From Bacteroidota bacterium (GTDB taxonomy: Bacteria > Bacteroidota > Rhodothermia > JANXDC01), in assembly GCA_025059945.1 (NCBI GenBank), contig JANXDC010000010.1, positions 1-64,000 on the forward strand: a DNA stretch of 64,000 nt. The letters are read 5' to 3'. Position 1 is the stretch's first letter, and every line of letters begins with the position of its first letter. Positions 8,113-15,561 of this stretch are shown one piece after another. Both the position numbers and the translations under genes were made by a program. The notes beneath the pieces were generated by a model, which made no database searches, had not been told where the DNA came from, and saw only the letters and a program-made list of their open reading frames with translations.

Positions 8113-8136
8113 TTCGAAAACAGCGGCCGGGCGCGC

Positions 8137-8940
8137 ATGCGGCTCTTTCAGGTGGGCTTTCTCGAAGTTCGGTTGGTCGATCTGCTCGATATCGGACTTG
8201 TATCGTTTTTGTTCTACAAGCTTTACCAGTTCTTGCGGGGCACGTTGGCGGTGCCGATCCTGTGGGGGCTCCTGCTGTTATTTCTGGCGACCGTGCTCAC
8301 GGACCTGGTCGACATGCCCGTGCTTCGGTTTCTGTTCGGGCAGCTTTCGGGCATGGGGGTGCTGGCCGTGATCGTGCTTTTTCAGCCCGAAATCCGGCGT
8401 CTGCTTCTTCTGTTAGGCCAAACGCCCTGGCTGCAGCGCTTCGGCCGGCGGGAGCGCGAGCGTGACCTGATCGGGGAGCTCGTGGATGCGGCCCGAAACC
8501 TAGCTGCGGACCGCGTGGGGGCGCTTATCGTACTGGAGCGCACGGTGGGGCTGCAGTCCTACATCGAAACCGGCGAACCGATTGGGGCGCGGGTCTCCAG
8601 CCGCTTGCTGCAGGCGATCTTCACCCCTCGATCGCCGCTGCACGACGGGGCGGTGATCATCCGCAACCGGCGCATAGCGGCGGCCAAGTGCATCCTGCCT
8701 ATTTCCCAGAACCTACAGCTCGGGGCCTCCTTGGGCATGCGACACCGAGCGGCGGTTGGCATCACGGAAGTATCGGATGCCTTTGTGATCGTGGTCTCCG
8801 AGGAAACCGGCAAGATCTCCGTGGCCGAACGCGGCGCCCTGCAAAGCGGGCTTTCGCCCCTGGCCCTGCGAGAACGCCTGCTGGAGGCCCTCAGACCTAC
8901 TTTGCGACCTGAGGAAAGCTTGGCCTTTAGCCGCAGATGA
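8137..8940 (+). CDS. cdaA: Membrane diadenylate cyclase CdaA
   Basis: Makes the second messenger cyclic di-AMP from two ATP. Three N-terminal membrane helices (about residues 12-85) are followed by the DAC domain with its two signature motifs: LHDGAVII (DGA at 170-172) and GMRHRAAVGITE (RHR at 202-204). At 267 residues it has the standard CdaA length and layout (TIGR00159). Its ATGA end overlaps pcm by 4 nt. No cdaR or glmM follows, unlike Firmicutes. The probable degradative counterpart, PgpH, is encoded at 58.1-60.4 kb in the same window. Confidence 0.95.
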   Translation: MRLFQVGFLEVRLVDLLDIGLVSFLFYKLYQFLRGTLAVPILWGLLLLFLATVLTDLVDMPVLRFLFGQLSGMGVLAVIVLFQPEIRRLLLLLGQTPWLQRFGRRERERDLIGELVDAARNLAADRVGALIVLERTVGLQSYIETGEPIGARVSSRLLQAIFTPRSPLHDGAVIIRNRRIAAAKCILPISQNLQLGASLGMRHRAAVGITEVSDAFVIVVSEETGKISVAERGALQSGLSPLALRERLLEALRPTLRPEESLAFSRR

Positions 8941-9623
8941 ACCCTTCGCTAACATTTACTGAAGGGCGCCGCTTCCAGCGCCAACGCGAGGCGTTGATCG
9001 GACTGCTGCGCGAAAAGGGCATCGCAGACGAGCGCGTGCTAGAGGCCATGCGCGCGATCCCACGACATCTCTTCGTCGACAGCGCCCTCTGGCCTCGGGC
9101 TTACGAAGACACGGCCCTGCCCATAGGCTTTGGTCAGACGATCTCGCAGCCCTTCACCGTGGCGTATCAGACGCAGCTACTTGCCCCGCAGCCCGGGGAT
9201 CGGGTGCTGGAGATCGGCACCGGAAGCGGCTATCAGACGGCCATCTTGTGCGCCCTGGGAGCAGAGGTGTACTCCGTAGAGCGCATCGAGGCCCTAGCCC
9301 GGCGGGCGCAGGAGCGGCTGCGCGCGCTGGGGTTTGATGCCGTGATCCGGGTCGGGGACGGTTCGATGGGCTGGCCCGAGCACGCCCCTTATCAGGGCAT
9401 ATTGGTCACGGCTGGCGCTCCGCGCATTCCGGAACCACTTCTGGAGCAATTGGCCATAGGAGGTCGCCTGGTCATACCGGTCGGGGACGCGCAGGACCAA
9501 CGCATGTACCGTGTGCAGCGCCTCAGCCAAACCGCATGGCAGCAGGAGATCCGCTACGCGTTTCGTTTTGTCCCCCTCATTGGTGAAGAAGGCTGGCGAG
9601 AGGATCCGGAGGGTCTCCGGTGA
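8937..9623 (+). CDS. pcm: Protein-L-isoaspartate O-methyltransferase
   Basis: It repairs proteins by methylating L-isoaspartyl residues formed by ageing, which is useful at high temperature. The SAM-binding motif VLEIGTGSGYQTAIL and the upstream ALPIGFGQTISQPF region match the PCMT family closely, and VTAGAPRIPEPLLEQLAIGG matches the downstream family motif. The length of 228 residues is normal. The start ATG overlaps the cdaA stop (ATGA), and its stop overlaps the GTG start of the next gene, so the three genes form one translation-coupled operon. Confidence 0.94.
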   Translation: MNPSLTFTEGRRFQRQREALIGLLREKGIADERVLEAMRAIPRHLFVDSALWPRAYEDTALPIGFGQTISQPFTVAYQTQLLAPQPGDRVLEIGTGSGYQTAILCALGAEVYSVERIEALARRAQERLRALGFDAVIRVGDGSMGWPEHAPYQGILVTAGAPRIPEPLLEQLAIGGRLVIPVGDAQDQRMYRVQRLSQTAWQQEIRYAFRFVPLIGEEGWREDPEGLR

Positions 9624-10306
9624 CACGAAAGCTTCCCGAAGCCCAGGAAGGTGCACCCATCCTGAGCGCGGCCCATTATCGAGGTCCGCTGGGTTGGCTA
9701 TATCGGCTTAAAGATCGCGTGGAGGCCTTGGCCTACCGGCCATATGCTGTGCCCGCGCTGTTTGCGGTGGCTTTCGCCGAGAGCTCTGTCTTCCCCATCC
9801 CCCCTGACGTGCTGCTGTTGGCCCTGTGCATAGTTCTGCCGAGTCGTTCTTTCTATTTCGCCGCGGTAGCGACGTTGGCCTCGGTTTTGGGCGGACTTGC
9901 CGGCTATGGGATCGGCTACGGCCTATGGCATGAGCCCCAGACGGGCGCCTATAGCGGGCTGGCGCGGTTTTTCTTTGAGCATGTTCCCGGCTTTAGTGAG
10001 GCGCGCTTCGAGGCCGTCCAAGGGCTCTATGCGCGCTGGAGCTTTTGGGTGGTCTTTACGGCCGGCTTTACGCCGATCCCGTATAAGCTGTTCACCGTTA
10101 CGGCCGGAGTCTTCGAGGTGCCTCTTGTGCCCTTTGCCTTGGCCTCTCTAGTGGGCCGAGCCGCCCGGTTTTTCCTGTTGGCGGCCCTGTTGTACCGCTT
10201 CGGGCCCCCGATTCGGCGCTTTATTGACCGCCATTTGGGTTGGCTTACGATCGCCTTTACGGCCCTCTTATTCGGCGGCTTCCTGCTCCTGCGTTACGTA
10301 CTTTAA
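9620..10306 (+). CDS. DedA/VTT-family membrane protein (YqaA type)
   Basis: A 228-residue polytopic membrane protein. FAVAFAESSVFPIPPDVLLL and the re-entrant segment AGFTPIPYKLFTVTAGVF are the diagnostic VTT (SNARE-associated) motifs, closest in pattern to YqaA/YkoX-like members. DedA proteins are linked to phospholipid or undecaprenyl-phosphate flipping; the specific substrate here is unknown. Translation begins at GTG 9620, overlapping the pcm stop (GTGA). The last 39 nt overlap the 3' end of the convergent hydrolase gene on the other strand. Confidence 0.85.
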   Translation: MTRKLPEAQEGAPILSAAHYRGPLGWLYRLKDRVEALAYRPYAVPALFAVAFAESSVFPIPPDVLLLALCIVLPSRSFYFAAVATLASVLGGLAGYGIGYGLWHEPQTGAYSGLARFFFEHVPGFSEARFEAVQGLYARWSFWVVFTAGFTPIPYKLFTVTAGVFEVPLVPFALASLVGRAARFFLLAALLYRFGPPIRRFIDRHLGWLTIAFTALLFGGFLLLRYVL

Positions 10307-11080
10307 GAAAACGTCCAGCAGCCGATTGAAATGCTCCGGCTGCTCCAGCATGGGCATGTGCGCCGCGTAGGGGATCGTCTCCAGTCGGGCGTTGGGCAGA
10401 AGCCGGGCCATTTCCTCGGACCGTTCAACAGGGATGAGTACGTCCTCTTCTCCGTGGATGAGCAAGGTGGGCACGGAGATCTGTCCGAGAAACGGCCGGC
10501 TGTCCGGGCGCTCGGCCATCGCCAGCAGAGCATGCACGGCGGCTTGAACGGGCACACTAGGGATCCGGGCCAGGACCGCCTCCACGAGCTCCGGATGTTG
10601 CTGACGCGTGCGGTCGGCGAAGAGCTTCCGAAAGCGCTCCAGGAGCACCGCCGCGCTGCCGCTCTCCAGAAGCCGTTGCACCAGCTCCAGGCGGCCGGCG
10701 CGGGCCTCCTCGGAATCGGCCCGAGCTTGGGAACAGACCAGCACCAGACCTCGAATCCGAAACCGGTATCGGAGAGCCAGCCGCAGCGCCACGTATCCAC
10801 CCATGGAGTGGCCGATCACCACGGCCTGTGAGAGGCCCAGCAGATCCAGTAGCCCAACGACGTCCTGGGCCAGCTCCTCGATCGTATAGGGTGTCGGGGA
10901 GACCTGGCTTTGCCCGAAGCCCCGAAGATCAGGCTGAATAAGCCTAAAAAACGGGGCCAAGGGGGCCTGCAGATCCCATATCCGGTGATCTAAGGGAAAA
11001 CCGTGGATCCAGACCGTAGCCGGACCGCGGCCGATCTGGTGCACGTGCAAGGCCAACCCGTTGACGAGATACTGTTGCAT
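10268..11080 (-). CDS. Alpha/beta-hydrolase
   Basis: A 270-residue serine hydrolase. The oxyanion region is VWIHGFPLDHRIW, the nucleophile elbow is GHSMGG (about residue 92), and the acid and base are likely in HGEEDVLIP and YAAHMPMLEQPE. The sequence resembles the 3-oxoadipate enol-lactonase / BioH-like group, but substrate cannot be assigned. It is the last gene of the pilus-locus run, 12 nt after the RsbW-like gene, and its 3' end overlaps the DedA-like gene on the opposite strand. Confidence 0.85.
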   Translation of the reverse strand: MQQYLVNGLALHVHQIGRGPATVWIHGFPLDHRIWDLQAPLAPFFRLIQPDLRGFGQSQVSPTPYTIEELAQDVVGLLDLLGLSQAVVIGHSMGGYVALRLALRYRFRIRGLVLVCSQARADSEEARAGRLELVQRLLESGSAAVLLERFRKLFADRTRQQHPELVEAVLARIPSVPVQAAVHALLAMAERPDSRPFLGQISVPTLLIHGEEDVLIPVERSEEMARLLPNARLETIPYAAHMPMLEQPEHFNRLLDVFLKYVTQEQEAAE

Positions 11081-11092
11081 ATGCGTATCCGC

Positions 11093-11518
11093 TTAGCCGG
11101 TGCGCAACACAAGCTCAACGCGGCGTCCGCGATCCAGAAAGCGCACCTCGTCCATGAGCGCGCGCATGAGGAAGACGCCCCGTCCACCGGGGCGCATAAG
11201 GTTCTCAGGATCCGTGGGATCGGGCAGGGCCTCGACATCGAATCCCGGGCCTTGATCTTGCACGCTCACCACGAGCTGCCCCTCGCCCCAGCGGGCCTCC
11301 AGGTAAATGGGCAGAGCCCGTTGGCCGGCGTGAGCGTGCTCGATCGCGTTCGTGACGGCCTCCGTGACGGCCACCACGAGATCAAAATAACGGGAGTCGC
11401 TTAAGGCCACAACGCGGCGGATCTCCTCTAGAAGCCCCTCCACGCGCCCCAGAGCTTCGTAAGAGCTGGGCAGCTCTAGATACCAGAGGCGATGGGGCGA
11501 AGGGCTCAGAGGGTCCAC
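11093..11518 (-). CDS. RsbW-like anti-sigma factor / serine kinase (HATPase)
   Basis: A single GHKL ATPase domain of about 141 residues. The N box is AVTEAVTNAIEHAH, the G1 box is VQDQGPGFD, and the G2 region is PGGRGVFLMRALMDEV. This is typical of RsbW/SpoIIAB-type kinases that bind a sigma factor or phosphorylate an anti-anti-sigma protein. I place the start at GTG 11518, because an open frame upstream to 11680 lies entirely inside the barrel gene. The GTG overlaps that gene's stop by 13 nt. No sigma factor, RsbV-like STAS protein or PP2C phosphatase is nearby, so its target is unknown. Its place behind the pilus genes suggests switch control of envelope functions, an inference. Confidence 0.8.
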   Translation of the reverse strand: MDPLSPSPHRLWYLELPSSYEALGRVEGLLEEIRRVVALSDSRYFDLVVAVTEAVTNAIEHAHAGQRALPIYLEARWGEGQLVVSVQDQGPGFDVEALPDPTDPENLMRPGGRGVFLMRALMDEVRFLDRGRRVELVLRTG

Positions 11519-13368
11519 TGAAAAACCGCGCTCAGGTTGGGGATCTGCCGGCGATTTCGGGATCGGCCCGGACTGGGGGAGAACGGCCGCAGGCCGGAGT
11601 CCTGCCATTGTAGCCATCCTGCTACGCTCAGATGCCCGCGGGCGCTCAGTCGCCATTGTAGAGCCGCTGTTAGGCCCCATTGGCGCACAAACGACCGGGC
11701 CGGGGACTCCGAAAAGTACTGGGAACGCTCATAGAGGCGCAAACCGAGCTCCGCCTCCAATGGCCCTGGCCATGTGGCCTGCAATCGCGGCCACAGCTCC
11801 CAGGTGCGCACCGTGTCCGTGGGCGTCTCGGCGAAGTCCGGCCAGTACAGGCGCCCGATCAGAAGCCGGCTGTAGCTAAGCTGCCAGTTGAGACGCCAGC
11901 GAACGCCCAGCCGATGCTCCCCGCGGCCCTCGGCCCGCAGCTCACGGGCGGACTGCCCTCGGCGGGGGCTTCCCGGCAGAGTGAAGTCATCGACCGCGTA
12001 GTTGGCGCGCAGCTCGGCGATGGCCTCCAGGCGTTGCCCCTCTGTGGGGGTCCAAGTCCAGGAGGGGCTCAGGCGCAGCAGACGCTGCCATTGGTTTTCC
12101 GCGCTCCGAGCGGCCTTTAAATAGACCGTATGCAAGGCCAGGGCCTGAGCCAACAGGCGCCATGCGAAGTCCGCGCGCGTCCAAGGTTGGATCTGTAGTG
12201 TAAGCACGTACAGCAGCTCGTCGAAATCGTCGTCGTTTCCCTCTGGGGTGTCATGCCGTGCGATACGGGCTATTCCCTCCAGGCGAAACACGTCCGGCCA
12301 GGCGTAGAAGGCCCCGATTCGCGTCTGCCTGCCCCAATATCCGGCTTGCTCCAGCAAGCCGGCCTGACGTCGAGCTAGGCCCGGCGTCAGCCGATCCGCG
12401 TTGAGCAGGCTGCGCCCCTCCTCTTGACTGGCCAAGCGGGCCTCAAGACCAGCCCGACCCCAGGGCCCTTCGGCCTGTAAGGCCGCCTCGGCCTCTAGAC
12501 TTATCCGACGCAAACCCGTATCGAGCACTTCGACCTCGGCAGGCACGTGCCGGTGCCGCACCGTCCGGTCGAGGCGCTCGAAGCGCCCTCCGGCCCGGAA
12601 AACCCAGCCCGTACCGAGAGGATACAACAGACGCAAATCCGTCCACAGCGTATCGGCGCCCGTGGATTCGATCACCTCTAGACCCGCTATGCCGGCGTTC
12701 AGGAAACTGGCTGGCTGGTAGTACTCCCGAAGGGCGCGCACCCAGGAGCCACGCAGGAATAACTCGGCCGGCGCAAAAAGCCCCCTAATGACGCCCTCGA
12801 CGCGGCCGTCTACGAACCGACGCGGGCTAATCTGCAGGACCTGTCCGTAGAGGCGGCCAGAGAGCTCATAGGACCCCCATCGCCTGCCGCGTAGGTCCCC
12901 TGTGATGCGCAGACCTGGACCTATGTCCGCTTGCTGAGCCCGTCGATCCCATCCCCAGAGGGGGGAGAGGGCAAACTCTCCGGGGCCGACCGCCCGGGCC
13001 CAGCGCCCCCACAGAAGCCATTGTTCCCCGGAGAGGCGGTTCTGGAGCCCGGCGTGATGCAGGGACTCCAGCCCCAGCTCGAGAGTACCCCAGCTGAGGG
13101 CGCGCCAAAACGAGGCCCGCGCTCGCCAGTCGCTCCGACGCGGACCCGAACCGGTGGAGAAGAAAAGCTGTTCGGCCGTCCAACGGCTTTGGACCTGAGC
13201 GCCCCAGGCGCCTGAGCGGACCTGCCACCACCCGATGTGCCGGTGGCTGAGCGCCGTAGGGGAGCGCTCAAGCCCCACCTCCAGGGTCGGCTGTTGTGCC
13301 CCGGCGCGGCTACACAGAAGCAGCAAAAAAAGCAAAACGGCCCCAACGCGCACGGGGGCAAAATACAA
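11506..13368 (-). CDS. Predicted outer-membrane beta-barrel protein
   Basis: No family was recognised. The 620-residue product begins with a signal peptide (VGAVLLFLLLLCSRAGAQ). It is then almost entirely alternating, aromatic-rich strands with many Trp, Tyr and Arg residues and ends FQWTL, which resembles an outer-membrane barrel. It lies 25 nt after the secretin gene, so it may work with the pilus or secretion machine at the outer membrane. The start is uncertain: TTG at 13368, or GTG at 13353 which gives a more standard signal peptide (MRVGAVLLF...). The frame overlaps the RsbW-like gene by 13 nt at the 3' end. Confidence 0.7.
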   Translation of the reverse strand: MYFAPVRVGAVLLFLLLLCSRAGAQQPTLEVGLERSPTALSHRHIGWWQVRSGAWGAQVQSRWTAEQLFFSTGSGPRRSDWRARASFWRALSWGTLELGLESLHHAGLQNRLSGEQWLLWGRWARAVGPGEFALSPLWGWDRRAQQADIGPGLRITGDLRGRRWGSYELSGRLYGQVLQISPRRFVDGRVEGVIRGLFAPAELFLRGSWVRALREYYQPASFLNAGIAGLEVIESTGADTLWTDLRLLYPLGTGWVFRAGGRFERLDRTVRHRHVPAEVEVLDTGLRRISLEAEAALQAEGPWGRAGLEARLASQEEGRSLLNADRLTPGLARRQAGLLEQAGYWGRQTRIGAFYAWPDVFRLEGIARIARHDTPEGNDDDFDELLYVLTLQIQPWTRADFAWRLLAQALALHTVYLKAARSAENQWQRLLRLSPSWTWTPTEGQRLEAIAELRANYAVDDFTLPGSPRRGQSARELRAEGRGEHRLGVRWRLNWQLSYSRLLIGRLYWPDFAETPTDTVRTWELWPRLQATWPGPLEAELGLRLYERSQYFSESPARSFVRQWGLTAALQWRLSARGHLSVAGWLQWQDSGLRPFSPSPGRSRNRRQIPNLSAVFQWTL

Positions 13369-13393
13369 ACCAACCGGGCCCCCGGGCGAGCCT

Positions 13394-14629
13394 CTAGCGG
13401 CGTTCCTCTAGCAGGCGTCGAAAGCCCTGTTGACGCTCTCGTATCCGATCCAGGGTCGATCCCGCGGGCCGCCGCTCCGTCAGGGGGGACAGGAGCTGGG
13501 CGCGCAGGACGATAACGAGCTCTTTGCGCACCAAACTTTTCTTCTCATATCCGAAGAGATAGCGCAGGCCGAAAAACCAGGGCGGCAGGTCCTTTAGCAG
13601 GGGCACCCCGACGCGCGAGACGCTCTGCTCGGTGCTGAACAAGCCGCCGATGACCGTCTCCTCGCCGTCGAGCAGGAGCGCTCGGGTGGCGGCTCGGCTT
13701 TTGTCGACGGCCACGCCGGCGCCCACCACGCGGGGGGAGCTGCGCTCAACCTCGATGGCAAGGTGGATGAAGGGGATCGAATCCTCAACCACCACGGGCT
13801 CCACGCTCACGATCGTGCCCGTGCGCACGAACTGGGTGATCGTATTGCCGGCGAAATCGCGGGCGAAGATAGGCACATCGGAGCCCACCTGGATCTCCCC
13901 CTTTTGACCGGATTGAACGGTCACTTGTGGATTGGCCACAACCCTACCCAGGGCGAGCTCCTCTAAGGTCCGCAACACAAACTCCGTGGATAGCTCCCCC
14001 GTGCTGCGGCCGCTGCGTCCCAAGAGCCGTCTTAGGTCCGCGCTCAATTCAGGAGCACCAGCTTGAACCCGATCGGCGTTCGGTAGGCCCACGCCCAGAC
14101 CCGCTGTGGTCGAACGCAGCATGCGTGAAAGCAGACCCACCACGTTGATGCCCAGCTCCCGGGCCACCTCGGTGTTGACTTCGAAAAAGACGGCCGATAT
14201 CTCGACCTCGCGCGTACGCAGGGTCACGCCCTCCTGTGCCCGCGGTCCGGCTGCGGAGGGAGCCTCGGAGGGGAGTTCTTGAGCCGAAGCAAGCAGCCAA
14301 AAACTGGGGCGCTCGAGGAGGGCAAGCCGGTTTTGCCGCAACACGAGCTCCAAGGCGTCGCGCCAGGGCTGGCCGCTAATGGCCACGCCGATGGGCGTGG
14401 TGCGCTCCTCGGGATCCAGGATGGGTTTTTGCCCGGCTCGGCGTGCTAACTCGTTGATGAGGCCCAAAAATTGGTCGAAGGGCGTAGTGGGGGCAAACGA
14501 AACCAACTCCTCCGGCGGAATATAGGAGCGGAGCAGCCGCTCTGGAGGGCGCACCTGCGCCCATGCGCATCCAAGCGGCCCAAGAAGCAGCCCGAGCAAA
14601 AGAGCCTGGAGACGAACGGCGCGCATCAT
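13394..14629 (-). CDS. Secretin of a type IV pilus / type II secretion-like system (short form)
   Basis: The outer-membrane gate of the pilus/secretion machine. It has a signal peptide (to about residue 25) and a short secretin/TonB N-domain (about 50-110, with TTPIGVAISGQPWRDALELV). The conserved secretin core runs from about 140 to 390, with VVANPQVTVQSGQKGEI, SVEPVVV and GEETVIGGLFS. At 411 residues it is shorter than PilQ or GspD because it has no AMIN domains and few N-ring domains. Its ATG overlaps the stop of the pilO-pilP gene by 4 nt. Charged C-terminal residues (about 380-411) may bind a pilotin; none is evident nearby. Confidence 0.85.
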   Translation of the reverse strand: MMRAVRLQALLLGLLLGPLGCAWAQVRPPERLLRSYIPPEELVSFAPTTPFDQFLGLINELARRAGQKPILDPEERTTPIGVAISGQPWRDALELVLRQNRLALLERPSFWLLASAQELPSEAPSAAGPRAQEGVTLRTREVEISAVFFEVNTEVARELGINVVGLLSRMLRSTTAGLGVGLPNADRVQAGAPELSADLRRLLGRSGRSTGELSTEFVLRTLEELALGRVVANPQVTVQSGQKGEIQVGSDVPIFARDFAGNTITQFVRTGTIVSVEPVVVEDSIPFIHLAIEVERSSPRVVGAGVAVDKSRAATRALLLDGEETVIGGLFSTEQSVSRVGVPLLKDLPPWFFGLRYLFGYEKKSLVRKELVIVLRAQLLSPLTERRPAGSTLDRIRERQQGFRRLLEERR

Positions 14630-15561
14630 CGCATTTCCTCTTGGGTTTGCTGCCTTGTGGTGACGCTCGAGGAGCGCAGATCCAACTCCACGCGGTCTAT
14701 GATGCCCCCTCTATCGAGCTGAAAGACCGCCAAGCCGGCTAGAGGGTCTACGCCTAGCAGATGGCCCAGATATACCCGATCTCCAATGTGAAGCCGGTGC
14801 AGACGCTTGTGCTGATCGCGCAACAGCACCCAATCCTGTCCCAGCCCGAGCAACTCCGAGCGCTCCACGTCCGGTAGGTCCTCCGTGTTGGGCGGCACTT
14901 GGGCCAGAATGATCGGATAAAACGGGTTATGAGCAGCCCGGAACGGCACGAGCGCCTCCGGCGGCAAGACGGGACGGCGCTGGGGAGGCTTCAGCCCCCC
15001 GGCCTCGGTGAAATAGGCCCACAGGCGCAGGGAGAACTTCACCATCACCTCGAGCCGCTCGCGCCCGCTCCGGCGGTCCGGCTTGATCGTGCTGTGATCG
15101 GAGATCTGCAGCTCGCTTACCTTGTACAGCGGGGGGCTGTTCTCGAGGTTCCACAGAAACCGGTATAGGTAAACGAAGTACCCCTCGCCAGAGATGCTGT
15201 ACTTGTGAAAAGCCACGTTGCCGATCCGCTCTGTGCCTTCGTAGCGCACATCGAAGCGCTCAAAGCCCACGGGGGTGAGCTGATTCAGATACGCCATGGC
15301 CTCGGCCGTGCTGAGCCGCACGGGGATGAACTTATACTGCGCGTCCCACCTGGCTAAGGCCTGCTCATAGTAAGCCCGGGCTTGGGACTCCTCGATGCGC
15401 AGCGCCTCAAGCTTTCCGCCCGTACGACGCAGTTGCTCGAACTCGGCCTTACGCCGCCGAAGCTGCTCCGGCAGTTTCCAGAAAGTCAGCCCCACGCCGA
15501 CCCCGGAGATGAGAAGCCAGAGCAGGGCTAACAAGATGGTGTTGCGCGTAGCGGTATTCAC
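14626..15561 (-). CDS. PilO-like protein fused to a PilP/GspC-like domain
   Basis: A 311-residue bitopic inner-membrane protein. One span (residues 8-28) and a coiled coil (about 35-65) are followed by a PilO-like ferredoxin fold (about 75-195), with AMAYLNQLTPVGFERFDV and YFVYLYRFLWNLE. A Pro-rich linker leads to a beta domain at about 235-300 (LHIGDRVYLGHLLGVDPLAGLAVF...GIIDRVELDL) like PilP or GspC. In other bacteria PilO and PilP are separate proteins that link the inner-membrane platform to the secretin. The start is GTG 15561, overlapping the pilM-pilN stop as GTGA. Confidence 0.7.
   Translation of the reverse strand: MNTATRNTILLALLWLLISGVGVGLTFWKLPEQLRRRKAEFEQLRRTGGKLEALRIEESQARAYYEQALARWDAQYKFIPVRLSTAEAMAYLNQLTPVGFERFDVRYEGTERIGNVAFHKYSISGEGYFVYLYRFLWNLENSPPLYKVSELQISDHSTIKPDRRSGRERLEVMVKFSLRLWAYFTEAGGLKPPQRRPVLPPEALVPFRAAHNPFYPIILAQVPPNTEDLPDVERSELLGLGQDWVLLRDQHKRLHRLHIGDRVYLGHLLGVDPLAGLAVFQLDRGGIIDRVELDLRSSSVTTRQQTQEEMR

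Noticed and set aside
11519-11680. N-terminal extension of the RsbW-like gene
   Set aside because: The extension lies entirely inside the barrel gene and translates to low-complexity sequence; the GHKL fold is complete from GTG 11518.
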